Origin: Arabidopsis thaliana
Lineage: Eukaryota; Streptophyta; Magnoliopsida; Brassicales; Brassicaceae
Assembly: GCF_000001735.4 (NCBI RefSeq)
Contig: NC_003075.7
Coordinates: 7,441,001 to 7,505,000, forward strand
Length of the DNA stretch: 64,000 nucleotides
Direction: 5' to 3'
Program-made: the position numbers and the translations under genes
Notes under the pieces: model-generated
The model's database searches: none
What the model was told of the DNA's origin: nothing
The model's input: the letters and a program-made list of their open reading frames with translations, nothing else
Part shown: in pieces, positions 21,809 to 33,519 of the stretch
Layout: the number at the start of each line of letters is the position of its first letter
Numbering within the stretch: position 1 is the stretch's first letter

Positions 21809-24800
21809 ATGATGATGAAGGAAGACGGTAGAGGAAGGAATCCACCGTCGCGACATCTTTGGGTTGGTAACCTTCCTCATGGGATACTTGAACGAGAATT
21901 AGCCGATCGGTTCTTAAGATTTGGTGAATTGGAAAGCTTAGCGTTTCAGCCTGGACGAAGCTACGCATTTGTTAATTTTAATCACGATGAGGATGCGTTC
22001 GCTGCGATTGAGTCGCTTCAAGGCTTCCCACTCTCTGGAAACCCACTTAGGATCGAGTTTGCTAAGGCGGTTAGTGTTGAAAACTCCTTTTTTTTTTTTT
22101 TTTTTTCCAATGCTTGCTTAATTTGGCTTGGTTTTTGAGTCTTGAGGTTGATTAGAGATGACATGAACTAACTTATTAGGAGTGATTGAAAGTTATCAGT
22201 TAGTGTGTCTTCAATAGATGACTAGTTATGTGATTACTTACACGTAAATTAGTTCCAGTCAGTACCATTCTAGAAATTAATGATTGTTGACTACGCAAAG
22301 GTAACAAGTCTCTTACCTTGTTCTGGATAAGTTGTTACTCGGATGATACTTAATCATTGTCTAAGTTTATAGAACTTAGCAATCAGTACCATTCTAGAAA
22401 TTAATGATTGTTGACTACGCAAAGGTAACAAGTCTCTTACCTTGTTCTGGATAAGTTGTTACTCGGATGATACTTAATCATTGTCTAAGTTTATAGAACT
22501 TAGCAATGAGCAAAACAAACGAAGATGGTGGTATCTCATTTTTGTCTCCTCTTCATAGGCCTCACACTTTATTATTACAAGAAGTTTTTTTTCACATTAA
22601 CTGTGAAAGTTCTGTAGTTTCTATATATGGAAACTTAGAATCATTCTTTATTAAACCATATGCCTCCACATCAAAAGTATCCATGTGTAACCGCACAAGC
22701 ATTCACCTTTATCATTCACAGCACAAACATTCACCTTTATCATTCACAACACAAGCATTCAGCCATTACGTTGTGAAGCATTCAGAATGTTATTGACAAA
22801 TAATACAAACTTGGTAGTTGATCCCAAGTTGGAGTTCTTTGTTCATTTAAAGATGCTCTTAGCTCACTTGAGGTCAAGTGTGTTCCAGGAACATCAGCAT
22901 GTGTTGAAGGGAAGTGGACCAGTGTTCAACTAGATCTTACAATAAAGATAACAGAAAATTGTCAATAAGCTTTATGGCTCTTAGAGTTAATGTTTACCTA
23001 ACAACTTTGGATGATTCCATATGCTTCAGCGTCAGGGTCACATTCATGCAAAAGTCATAAACCCAAGTTAATAGAATTATGTTGGCATTGGTCCACATGT
23101 TGTAAGTTTGATTGCGTTGCTGCCTGACTTCAGTTGCCTCTCAGTACTTACGAAGGTGTGACTTGATCATCTATATTGTGTCTCCGAGTAACTTTTCCTG
23201 CCTTCTATTATGTCATTATAAACTGAGAAGTTACAGAGTATAGAACTATTATTCAGCTAGCAGTTGGTGACATTTTACATATTTTCTCCATAATATGTGA
23301 GTAACAACCCACCATACGTTCGAGGCATTGTTAAAGTTCATTCTCATCTTCACCATGTTTCATATTCCTCTGCAACTTGCCAGTGCCAAACAGATACATG
23401 CTTTTGAAATGGTTACCTATACATAGACATTGTTAAAAGCAGAATTTGATTCGTATGTACCAATTCCAGCTTGCAACTGCCCAATAAAATTGATCATTGT
23501 TATTTTTTTAGATTATACAAAAATTGACAGGGCCAAATATCTTAAGCTTGATGATTGTTTGTGTTTATGACATGTTTACTTTTTGCCATGATTACATCTT
23601 GGTCATGTCTTAAATTCTCCATGGCTAGTGATGATGTGTAAAATTGAGGAGCTAAATTTGTATAATGTTTAGGATTGGCCTATTGTCTGATACCTCAATA
23701 TATTAATATTGTAACTTATACATTGCAGGGATATTCTTTAGCTCAAATTAATCACCATAGGCAGCTCTTCCTTCCTTAGACTTGCTGATAACTAGATACT
23801 CGAGTTTTTTCATCGGTTAATAGTTTAAAGAGTTTCTATCTGCTTTATATTGTTGATATTAATGCATATTAGCTTTTACTAACTGTGAGGCAGAAGCGTT
23901 TTCTGTTGCACAGTGTTTGTTGCCTGGTGGACTTTCTTACCCAGCTGTGTTAGATGGGCATCTCATTATCTAGTTATGAATTAAAATAGCGTATGGATTT
24001 TAATAATCTTGTGATGGATTTGAAACTTGATTCTATTTATTATTTCTCTTGATAACAGTAGCTACTGCATAGCTATTTAGTTTGTTACTTGAAGTACCAT
24101 ATAAATACACTGCTGAAGTTTCCTTCTGATTAGCTTTCATTTAGAGCCTACTGAAGCTGATGCTTTATTTTCTTGATCATGCAGTGAAGTAGGCCGTTGG
24201 TTAATACTTCTATCTTTGTGATACTCTTTATCGCAGGAAAAGTCATCAACTGGATCACGCACTGATGATATATATCGCCATGATGAACAGCGGTCTGCAG
24301 CAAGAGGGTCGTCTTTTGTCCAAAGGGACTCCAGAATGCGTTATGAGAGCCCAGACACATATAGCAAATCAAAAATGAATGATAGAAATGCAGAACCCAG
24401 TGAGGTACTATATATAGGGTTTCCTGCTTCGTTGAAAGTAGATGATGCGCTCTTGAGGAACGTCTTTTCTTCGTTTGGAGAAATAACAAAGGTCACGGTA
24501 TTCCCTGGTCGCAGTTATGCATTTGTTCAATTCCGAAATCTGATGGCAGCTTGTAAGGCGAAAGAAAGTCTTCAGGGAAAGTTATTTGGCAATCCTCGAG
24601 TGCATATTTGTTTTGCAAAGAGTGAACCTTCCTCATCTGGCAGTGGAAGGGGTCCGTCGGGTAGATCACTCTCTCCACCTTACAGATCTGTTGATCGACT
24701 GGGATCTTCAGAAGGTTATCTTCAGGATAGAAACTATGGAAGCATCAGCAGAATTCCCAGTGTGAGGGAACCACATTACATAGAAGATAGGGATTTAGAA

Positions 24801-26630
24801 GATTCTGAAGGTTACATTTTTAACAGGAAACGAGACTCAAGTAGCGATGGAGGTCCTGCATATGGAAGGTCGAGATCTACGCATAGATTTCCTCAGGATA
24901 TGCATGAATATCATGGTAGTCCTGGGGAAATGGGTACTTCATTCCGTGATAATCCTCACAGATTCCAGACAAGGAGTTCAGAGTATGAAGAGCCATGGGA
25001 TCTACCCGAAGATGACTACTACTACCAGGAAATCAAGAGATTGAAGACAAGATCCTCGCAGCCTGAGAGGCAGCTCCCAGGGCATCAGCTTTCTGGTATA
25101 GAGCAAGAAAGACGCCCCTTTTCAAGGGCATCTGCTGATTTTTCCCCAAAAGATGCATTTGAGCGGAACTATGAGGCTGGACAGCTAAGATACAACCAAA
25201 CAGTTGAGCAGCCGTTAAACCTGGCTATAAGGAATGGGGACAAGAGTAGCTTACGAGAACCACATGAAGAGTTAATGGGAGGTTATCCTCTGCCATCAGT
25301 TGTCCCTGAAAGAAAAAGGTACACCCCTGAACTGAATCGACCATCACTAAAGGACTGGAACTGGGAAGGGACTATTGCTAAGGGAGGCAATCCCATTTGT
25401 CGAGCAAAATGCTTTCCTGTGGGCAAAGTGATGGACATGATGCTGTAAGTAGCTCTAAGTCTTTATTTTTCTGTATTTCTTGTTTTGATTGGCTCTCTAT
25501 ATTTGGCTTAAGTTCATTCAACCAAGTATAAGTCAAATCCGTTTGTGTATTGGTTTAAGACTTTTGCTTAATTTCATTGTTCTTTTTGTGTATTGCTTTT
25601 AGACTTCTGATCAAATTAATTTTTATTGGTTTGTTATGGTTATAAATGCAGGCCTGAGTTTCTAGATTGCACGGCAAGAACTGGTTTAGACATGCTGGCT
25701 AAGCATTACTACCAATCATCTAAAGCATGGGTGGTTTTCTTTGTTCCTGGAAGTGATGCTGATATCGTGTTTTATGATGAGTTTATGCATTATCTGGAGG
25801 AGAAGCAACGGGCAGCTGTTTCTAAATTGGATGACACAACAACGTTGTTTCTGGTGCCTCCATCTGATTTCTCCGAGAAAGTACTTAAAGTTCCTGGGAA
25901 ACTAAGCATCTCTGGAGTTATTCTACGTTTAGAATGTGGTGGTTCTGGCTCCGGTGGGCCTGTTCAACAGCAAGGTGAGAGAAAAGATACAGACTTGCTA
26001 ACTTATTATGGTGAAACATCATATTCAGAAGCTAGTGGAGCGTTTCCTGATGTGGGAAACCCACGTATTCCGGGTCCAACAGCTTTTCTGCGTAGTGCGG
26101 GTCGTGACAATCAAAGTGCATCAATGGATCCATACGTCGAGGACAAGCATGATCAGTTGAGTCACCGGTATTCTGGATCGGACTGGCCGCCTCGTGATAC
26201 AAACCCCAGAAGTTCACCCTTCATAGATCATACTGTTCAAAAACACAGCGGGTTTGTTCCTGGGAAACAGCAAAATGCAGATCTAAGTCGTTATCATGAT
26301 ACGGAAACTCCAGTCCCAGCAGGGTTTCAGCCTGAACAGCTTACACATTTAGCTTCCTCGCTACCCAGACAGCAACAACAGGTACAGAACACTCCAAATC
26401 AGCCTGAGAGATATGCACCAGAAGGCCGAGCAAGTTTCAGCCATTTGCAACATGCGCAGACACCAAGCATACCTCAATTGGTAACTCCACAAAATCAAAA
26501 TGTACAGATACAAAGTAGCAACAGCCAACAACAAGAAGAAACAGAGGCTAATCCACAGAAGCGTCTTCAAGCAACATTACAGCTAGCAGCTGCACTTCTC
26601 CAGCAGATTCAACAAGCTAAACCGAGTTAA
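21809..26630 (+). CDS. RRM-RRM-SPOC RNA-binding protein (FPA-like, SPEN family)
   Basis: Three exons: 21809-22069, 24237-25444, 25652-26630, in phase, 815 aa. I start at the first of three consecutive ATGs (MMMKEDGRG). RRM1 (about 19-87) has RHLWVGNLP and SYAFVNF; RRM2 (about 143-218) has VLYIGFP and SYAFVQF, the RNP2 and RNP1 motifs. A disordered Ser/Arg/Pro region follows. The SPOC domain (about 460-600) includes FLDCTARTGLDMLAKHYYQS, WVVFFVPGS and TTLFLVPPSDF. The tail is Gln-rich. FPA, the best-known Arabidopsis relative, controls 3'-end choice and flowering; this paralogue (At4g12640 from memory) is less studied. The 2.2-kb first intron separates RRM1 from the rest and carries repeats. 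Confidence 0.88.
22259..22506. repeat. Perfect 124-bp direct tandem duplication in an intron
   Basis: Unit 1 runs 22259-22382 and unit 2 22383-22506; both begin TCAGTACCATTCTAG. I compared the two base by base and found no difference except that the last bases of unit 2 change as it leaves the repeat. Identity implies a recent event. Confidence 0.9.
22693..22763. repeat. 28-bp short tandem repeat, about 2.5 copies
   Basis: The units read GCACAAGCATTCACC then TTTATCATTCACA; copy 2 differs from copy 1 by one base and a third copy is partial (ACACAAGCATTCAG). Intronic, with no evident function. Confidence 0.8.
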
Positions 26631-27206
26631 TGGTGGCTTCCTGAGTATGAAATCTTTACATTCTTTCTTGCTGGTTGGTATAAAGAAGAAAAGGCGCAAA
26701 TGCAAGTGTTCTAATATCGAGATTAACATGCCGTAATACATATAGGCAAAAGCCTTTCCAGTATAAGATGATTGTAAAATGTAGAATCCTCATTTTACGT
26801 CGTTTTACCTTTTGTATGAAACCAATACTACGTTACGTTGAATAGTAATATTCATTTTTCTCATTTGCTGAGCCATTCATTATCGTTTCAACAACTCAAT
26901 TCTGCCACTTGAGAACAGATTTGTACTCATCAGTGGAAACAAAGAGAAGCAAGAAAACACAATCCAAAAGAAACCTAAAGCAGAAAGGCAAATTTGTTTA
27001 TTTTCTACTCAAAAGTTCAAAACAAAAACATAATGAGGCGGAGATGTAAGAAAAAAAACATATAAGGAGAATATAGGTCCAGGAAAAAATAAAAACATGT
27101 AAAATATAGTGGACTCTACAAGTCTAGTACTGACAAAAAAATAACAACACCTGAAATTGCTTTAGAGAAAGCAGAGATCAACGGCTGAGATTTTGTCGTC
27201 AAGGTA
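26631..27206. other. Convergent 3' UTR region
   Basis: The RRM-SPOC gene (+) and the TM9 gene (-) end toward each other. The 575 bp are AT-rich 3' UTR-like sequence with no further gene. Confidence 0.5.
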
Positions 27207-29165
27207 TCAATCGATTTTGACAGAGGAAAAGAGATAGTGGACGAAGTAAAAGGAGGTGAGGAAGCCAATGGTTCCAGTGGCGAGCATGATTGCAATTGCC
27301 ATAAGCAGAGAGTAGCCAATGTAAAGCATAGCTGAGACGGGTCCGCTCAGACTTTGTAGATCAAAGACCAAATAGTTGATGGAGTAAGCGAAAACGTACA
27401 ATGCGACTGAACCAGATGCATAGAAGGCTTTCCACCACCACCTCCAGTCTTCAACGCAGAGGTGCATGTAGGTCAAGACCACTGATACTTCTGCACACAC
27501 GACTACCAAAAGAAGCAGAACTATGAGTAAGAACCCAAATACATAGTAGAATCTCCCTAACCATATGCTGGAGAAGATGAAGAACAGTTCTATGAAGAGC
27601 GTTCCAAAAGGAAGGGTTCCTGCTCCAAGGACTAGAAGCCATGACGGGTATTTCCGTTCTGGGATTTCCCTTGGAATCTGGTTGGTTCTCACTGGGAACT
27701 GGATTGCTTCTGCTCGTGTTCCTAGGAATCCTCCAAATAGGGTGAGAGGAACCGAGATGCAGAACCAGAGAGCCAAGAGCTCAAAATACAAAGAGATTGG
27801 GATGGCTCCAGTGCTGTTGCTGCTCCAGAGAAGGAAGTTCAACACTGTGAGTATAACAAAAGCAATACCCGGGAAGAAGCATGCAATGGACCAGGAAAGT
27901 GATCTCCATCCTTCTGAAGTCCCCTTGACAGTTCTCCAGAGCCGAACACCAGCGTACCCAGCAACAATACCCAAGAAAAGATAGAGAATAATCATCCCGG
28001 TTAGTAGCATTCCTCTTGAGGCAGGCGACATGAATCCAAGTGCAGCGAAAACAATAGTGACAACAGCCATTCCTGTAATTCGAACCCCATCTCCCACCAT
28101 AATGCATAGAAGCTTTGACATTTCTGGTTCTCTGAACACATCTCCGACAACAAGTTTCCATCCAGAGAGCTCCTCATTCATCTGTGCCTGTGCTTCCTTG
28201 TCCAGTTCCTCATACTTTGTCAAATCCCTTCTCACTGTCCTCAGGAATATGACGAAAACTATACCGGCCAGAAAGAAGATCACCATAAGCGAGTTCAAAA
28301 TAGAGAACCAATGAACACGAGCACCTTCCATTTTCAAATAGGCATCCCATCTGGATGGCCATCTTGTCTCACTCTTAACAAATTCCACTTCATAAGTGAA
28401 GGTTATTCTTTCATGTTCTTTAATGATCTGAGCTTTGTCAAGCTCCAATGGACAGTTAACTGAAGGAACAGGGTCATACATGTGAAGCTTCGTCATTTTT
28501 TCAGCATCATACTTAACACTGCAGGGAACAACCTCAAATCCAACAATCTCATACCCCAATGCCTTCTTCTTATCAGCTTCAGAGATCACACCCATACCTT
28601 CTTCACCAGTACCAATCACCTCCATGACATTGCCTTCATACTCATGAACCAAAACCTTAAACTTGAGGTGATTAATGATGTAATCATCATTACTGTTAGG
28701 TGGCGAATACCCAACAGGATATCCAGTCCACTGGATAGTAACCCCATTCTGCTTAGCGAATCTCAAAGCAGGCAAGTTATCAAGAATCATATTCACTTGA
28801 TACAACTCACGAGTTCTCTGTTTCAAGAGCTTGACCTCATGCTCATTCAAAGGACTCGTAGTGCATAAGTAAAGAGACTCATTGGTTCTCATCCGAAACC
28901 TATAAGCAGAGTTATCAATCTGATCACCCATGAGAAGCTCACCAAGATTCTCAGCACTTTTCTTGATACCTTCAAGTGGTTGGCAGTAAGGAAGACTATA
29001 GTAACTGAAAGGAAGCTCAGTTTCAATAGAAGTCAAGGAATTGACTTTGGCGAAGATAGAGTCTCCATCTGAATATGTGTGCATATAACTCCCTGGTAAG
29101 TAAAACCCATTGCAAAGCTGACTAACAAACACCAGTAACACGAATACTCGATACACACCAAACAT
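27207..29165 (-). CDS. TMN12: Transmembrane 9 superfamily protein (endomembrane protein 70), TMN12-like
   Basis: The ATG at 29165 gives 652 aa, all in one exon; a 5' UTR intron (about 29176-29484) ends just upstream, so the six codons before this ATG are intron and leader sequence. An N-terminal signal peptide (VFVLLVFVSQLCNGFYLPGS) is followed by a large lumenal domain (to about 280) and nine membrane spans. The C-terminus ends VKID, a KXD/E motif known to retain plant TM9 proteins in the Golgi through COPI. TM9 proteins are Golgi/endosome proteins implicated in sorting and adhesion. Length and motifs are typical of the family. The specific name TMN12 is from memory. Confidence 0.88.
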   Translation of the reverse strand: MFGVYRVFVLLVFVSQLCNGFYLPGSYMHTYSDGDSIFAKVNSLTSIETELPFSYYSLPYCQPLEGIKKSAENLGELLMGDQIDNSAYRFRMRTNESLYLCTTSPLNEHEVKLLKQRTRELYQVNMILDNLPALRFAKQNGVTIQWTGYPVGYSPPNSNDDYIINHLKFKVLVHEYEGNVMEVIGTGEEGMGVISEADKKKALGYEIVGFEVVPCSVKYDAEKMTKLHMYDPVPSVNCPLELDKAQIIKEHERITFTYEVEFVKSETRWPSRWDAYLKMEGARVHWFSILNSLMVIFFLAGIVFVIFLRTVRRDLTKYEELDKEAQAQMNEELSGWKLVVGDVFREPEMSKLLCIMVGDGVRITGMAVVTIVFAALGFMSPASRGMLLTGMIILYLFLGIVAGYAGVRLWRTVKGTSEGWRSLSWSIACFFPGIAFVILTVLNFLLWSSNSTGAIPISLYFELLALWFCISVPLTLFGGFLGTRAEAIQFPVRTNQIPREIPERKYPSWLLVLGAGTLPFGTLFIELFFIFSSIWLGRFYYVFGFLLIVLLLLVVVCAEVSVVLTYMHLCVEDWRWWWKAFYASGSVALYVFAYSINYLVFDLQSLSGPVSAMLYIGYSLLMAIAIMLATGTIGFLTSFYFVHYLFSSVKID

Positions 29166-31077
29166 TGTCCCTTCCTGTATCAAAATACAAAAACTCTCTC
29201 ACGATTAGTAAAAATCACTACTATTGTAACAGATTCAAGCACATTCTCACGAATACATTGAAATCGAAATGGTTTATGCATGTAGATCAGATTCGTAGTA
29301 ACCAGATTCGGGATTAATGAATCAGATCGGTGGATCAATAGATCAGATCTCAAATGGATCATAAACGCAAAACTCAGAAGCTAATTGATATAATGGAATA
29401 CGAAAACGATGAATACAAAATCAGAAAACGCGAAAGAAGAAGCAGATGCGAATCCAACAGATCTCAGAGTATTCGAGAGCAAACCTGAGAGAGAGAGATC
29501 CAGGTATGGAGATCTACGAGGGAGTCAGATCTAGAAGAGGTGGTCGAGGGACTTTGGGTTGTTTCGAAGGTCACGCTGATAATCTCTCTCACTGCTTTGC
29601 TTTGGTTGCTTAATGCGTTCGCAAAGAGAGCGAATAACGAAAATCAAGAAAATCGTGGGTGTGTTGGGTAGTTATTCTCTGTGACGCGCTTATACAATAT
29701 GTCGGTGCGGTAATCACCGTGCCTAACTTCATCTGAGGCCAAAAAAAAAAAAAAAAAAAACTTCATCTAAGGCCTTGAATTTCTATTGGTTGAACTGGTT
29801 ATAATTAATTATATTTTTAAGTAAACGACGGTTTTTAAATGAGATTTTTGTAAAATAGAGAGAGTATAATGTAGTTAATTTTTAAAAAAATAAAACAAAG
29901 CCAAATGACCAATTTTTTGGAAACAAAAAATAATTTTATCACATATAATTTGAACATTTTTTTTTTTGCTAAAGAATTCAATATTTACTACAATTTTGAA
30001 TTATTTTGAACTCTTATGTAAGAAAGTAAAATTTACACAAAATACATATTTTGAGAAGCTGGCATCCGGCATTTTGACATGCGTATTTTCTCAAACATTA
30101 AATACATTAATATATATGTTAACTAGCATTATAATAGAGTAAAATATTCACAAAATAATGTTTTGAGAAGCTGAAATGTAACATGATATTCTACAGTCTA
30201 GCAATTTGAGGTTTTCTACCGAATTTTCATAGTTTGTATTGTAAATTCAAATTAAATTTAAGTTCATGTAGTTATAAGCACATAAAAAAGTTCGGTGAAT
30301 GGAAACGATAAAGCAATTTAGTTCATGGTGAAATAGGCCACATGATTATTAGCAGGATTCATAGATAAGAATGTTAACAAAATTAAATGGTAAATTGGGT
30401 TTAATTAGGTTTATGACCTCCGGTCGTCCTTACGCTATTATCTCCACAGCGTTTTTGTTTCATCTAATCAACGAAGTGAACTTTCGAAATCGATATCTGA
30501 ATTTTGATTTAAAAATTGGAGGTAATCATTCACCAATCGGTTTGTCAACGTAAAAATCTCTCTCTGATTATATGAATTGATGTGATGTGAGTTCTTAGAA
30601 TTATGATTCATCGAATTGGAAAAAATAAAGTTGTTCGTTGTCAGTAAAATTAGGGTAATTTGAATCATTAACGAGTATATGTATGTATTGTAAGACATGA
30701 TTGATATACATAATGGTAAAAGAAGCTAAGCATGAGTAAAGCCGATTATTGGCAGAGATAGTTTTTTTCATCAGTCTTGATGATTGTTTCGATTAATACT
30801 CTATTGGATCTTTATTTTATTCATGAACTTGATTAGAATTTGTTCCTATATGCATGATTTTAGGGTTAAAATTTCTCTTGAATTTGGTATATTCTCTTGA
30901 ATTTGATTAAAATTTTATCTGTTTTACTTTAAAGTAAAGTTTAGTGGGCACAGCCCAACCTAATGAAAATAAAAGAAGCCATAAACAGCCCAATAAGAAA
31001 GAAGTAAAGTGAACCAAATCGCAGGAATTAACCTCTGAAACGATGAACAGAAGAAATTGCAAAAAGAAGAAGAAGAT
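29166..31077. other. TM9 leader and intergenic region
   Basis: The first 320 bp hold the TM9 5' UTR with its intron (GTTTGC donor near 29484), and the promoter follows. At 29725-29774 a run of 20 A is flanked by near-identical 14-16 base direct repeats (listed separately). From 29780 to 31000 the DNA is AT-rich with no accepted gene. A short stop-free stretch at 30371-30553 has an ATG but no recognisable content. Confidence 0.5.
29725..29774. repeat. Poly(A) tract flanked by direct repeats (retroposition-like scar)
   Basis: AACTTCATCTGAGGCC (29725-29740) is followed by 20 A, then CTTCATCTAAGGCC (29761-29774). The flanks differ at one base. Direct repeats of about 15 bp bracketing a pure A run look like the target-site duplication and tail of a 5'-truncated retroposon; replication slippage is the alternative. 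Confidence 0.55.
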
Positions 31078-33519
31078 ATGAGTTCTCGAATTTTATCCTC
31101 CGATTCGGTAATCTTCTTACGTTTCTCTGTACTTACTGGAGATAAAAAAAATCGAAAATTCTCATCTTTTAAGTCAATTTTGTTACTTTCTTTCGAAAGT
31201 TTGGTGATTGTTTTGATGTGATAACGCAGGACGACGTTGATGAAGAAAACCCGAAAACTCACGAGAATGGTCCAATTGGAGGAAAGACTCAAAATTTAGG
31301 GCAAAGCAAGGGAGGTGATAGTGATAATGTTGTAAAGACTAATACTTGTTTCGTGTGTGATGGGAAAGACAATTGGGTTTTGGTATGTTACGGAGAGGAA
31401 TGTACTATAGCTATTCATCAGAGTTGTGCATCTGATGAACCTGATTTCGATGAATTTGGAAATTTCTATTGTCCTTATTGTTGGTATAAGCGTGTAGTTG
31501 TCAAGTGTTTGGAGTTAGGGAAGAAGCTTATGCTGACTGACAAGTCTAGGAAGGGATGTAGAGAGAGTTTAGGAGGAGTAGATGTGGGTTTAATGATGGA
31601 GAAAGAAGCTGGAGGTGTTGAGAATGTAGTGGAGGTTAATGTTTCTGGAGCAAGTGGTATGGTTAGTGGGAAGAGAAGGGAAGGTGATGGATTAAACAAT
31701 AAATGGATAGTGATCGAGAAGAGTCAGAAAATGCAAAAAGTTGCTGCTGAAACTCATTCTCGGGAAAATTCTAAGGCTGATGATATTGATTCGGATAAGG
31801 GAAGAAAGCAGCGAGGAAGATTTAATGAGAAGAATTATGAAATTTCATATGCGTGCATTTCTAATGCAGGTGAGGGAAGAAAGGGAAGGGTAAGAAGAGG
31901 TAATGAGAAAAATCATCAAGCACCAGAAGCGCACAGTATTGATGTTGGTGGGGAAAGAAAGCGACAGAGAAGATGCGATGATATAAACCATGAAAAAGCA
32001 CAACCGCACAGTTTTGCTGTTGGTATCAAAACAAAAGAGAAGAGGAGATACAGTGAGAAGAACCAGCAAAACAAAACAGTTGCAACTACTCATGAACACG
32101 ACGTCTTAACTAATGATGGAAGAACAGAAGCCCGCGATTCTGATTTCGGTGAGGGAAGAAGTGGGCAAGGATGTTTCCATGAGAATAACCAGCAAACGAA
32201 AGTGTCGTCTACTGAAAGATGCGAGCAGGAAATCCCTAGGACCAATAAAAGAGTGTCACTCGGTTCTGGATTAGGGGAGGGGCGATATCGGGAGGGAAGA
32301 CATATTGAAAAGAATCAGCATACCGAAACTGTTAAAACTGAAACTCATGGGAAGGAAGTTTCTAAGGATAGGAAGAGAAAGCGGGAAAGAGGAGTGGAAA
32401 GAGATGGGGATGAGTTCTATTTGGCGGAGAATCAAGACAGACAATGCCAAGCTGATATGAGAAATGATGATGTGGCCTTCAATAAGCAAGCGACTGGTTT
32501 CAGCACAGTTGAACAAGTAGAGCGAAAGTCTGTATCATCTATTTCATCTCCGGAGTCTACAAACAATGTTAACGACCCTAATGTTGCTTTTCAAGAGTTA
32601 GCTTTGATCATCCACCCTAAGGCTGGTGTACAAGAACAACCTATCGAAGCACGACCTTTACGCTCTGTCTCTTCGAAGAAACCATCTTTTCAACCTGAAA
32701 AATACGGACACAAAAGTTACCTGGAGAAGAATGGACCTGCGTCTAATGATCCCGCACAAAGGTTTCTATTCATTTGGAACTTCGTGACATTTAAATTGCC
32801 TTTAGCATAATGGATGTTTTTGAGGAAGATTCCTAAGCAGCTTGTCACGGGCTTTAAGCTAACAATTTTTCTTCCATGTAGTGCTACAAAAAGGAAAAGA
32901 CGATTTTGGACGCTGGCAGAAGTAGAGATGCTTAGGGTATGTAACTTGCACATTTCTCTCTATCCTACGTATATTTCATGCTGCAGTTATCTTGGTTTTT
33001 CGTAATTTGGAGCTTACACATTCAACGGCTCTTTTTAAAGGTTTATGCCTGTTTTAGTTTATCAGCTTTATAAAAACAGCCAGGGTAGCTGGTCTTATCA
33101 TCTCCTAAGAGGCGGTATTTCATTTTCAGTCGTAATGCAATTGTTTTGTAGACTAGACTTCATAAATAAGAGCTTATCCTCCAAATCATTGTGAAATTAT
33201 ATCTGAGATATATAACATTGTTTGTGGCTGTCCAAATTAAATATTTTGCTATGTAGTGCACAATGGTGATAAATGTGGATTTGTCTAACTTCGTCCTGTC
33301 CTTTAGGTTGGTGTGCAGAAATTCCCTGGCGAGAGGAATATTCCATGGCGCAAAATCTTGCAATTTGGTCGGGATGTGTTTCATGATGAACGGGCTCCAA
33401 GCGACCTCAAGGACAAGTGGAAGACGTTAAACAAAATTCCTTCTGACACGGGGAAATGGGTAAGCCTTTCAACTGAAAGACAACCGAATTACTATGTGTC
33501 TGAAGTTAGTTCTGAATGA
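31078..33519 (+). CDS. PHD finger plus C-terminal Myb/telobox-like protein
   Basis: Four exons: 31078-31107, 31230-32761, 32882-32936, 33307-33519, in phase, 609 aa. The ATG lies in AGATATGAGT; exon 1 encodes only ten residues. Residues about 50-94 form a Cys4-His-Cys3 zinc finger (C50, C53, C63, C68, H73, C76, C91, C94), a PHD-type histone reader. A long charged disordered middle has degenerate repeats with GEGR and EKNxQ motifs. The C-terminus (about 525-585) is a Myb domain of the telobox type: RFWTLAEVEM, GVQKFPGERNIPWRKIL, then DLKDKWKTL, close to TRF-like LKDKWRN(L/M). This suggests a nuclear DNA-binding chromatin protein. I recall it as At4g12670, homeodomain/Myb-like, uncharacterised. 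Confidence 0.82.

Larger units (their letters stand above)
22070..24236. other. Large first intron of the RRM-SPOC gene
   Basis: A 2167-bp intron with GTTAGT at its 5' end and ATCGCAG at its 3' end. It holds a T run at 22089-22106, a perfect 124-bp tandem duplication (22259-22506) and a 28-bp short tandem repeat (22693-22763). The rest is AT-rich and shows no open frame I would accept, despite short stop-free stretches. Confidence 0.7.
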
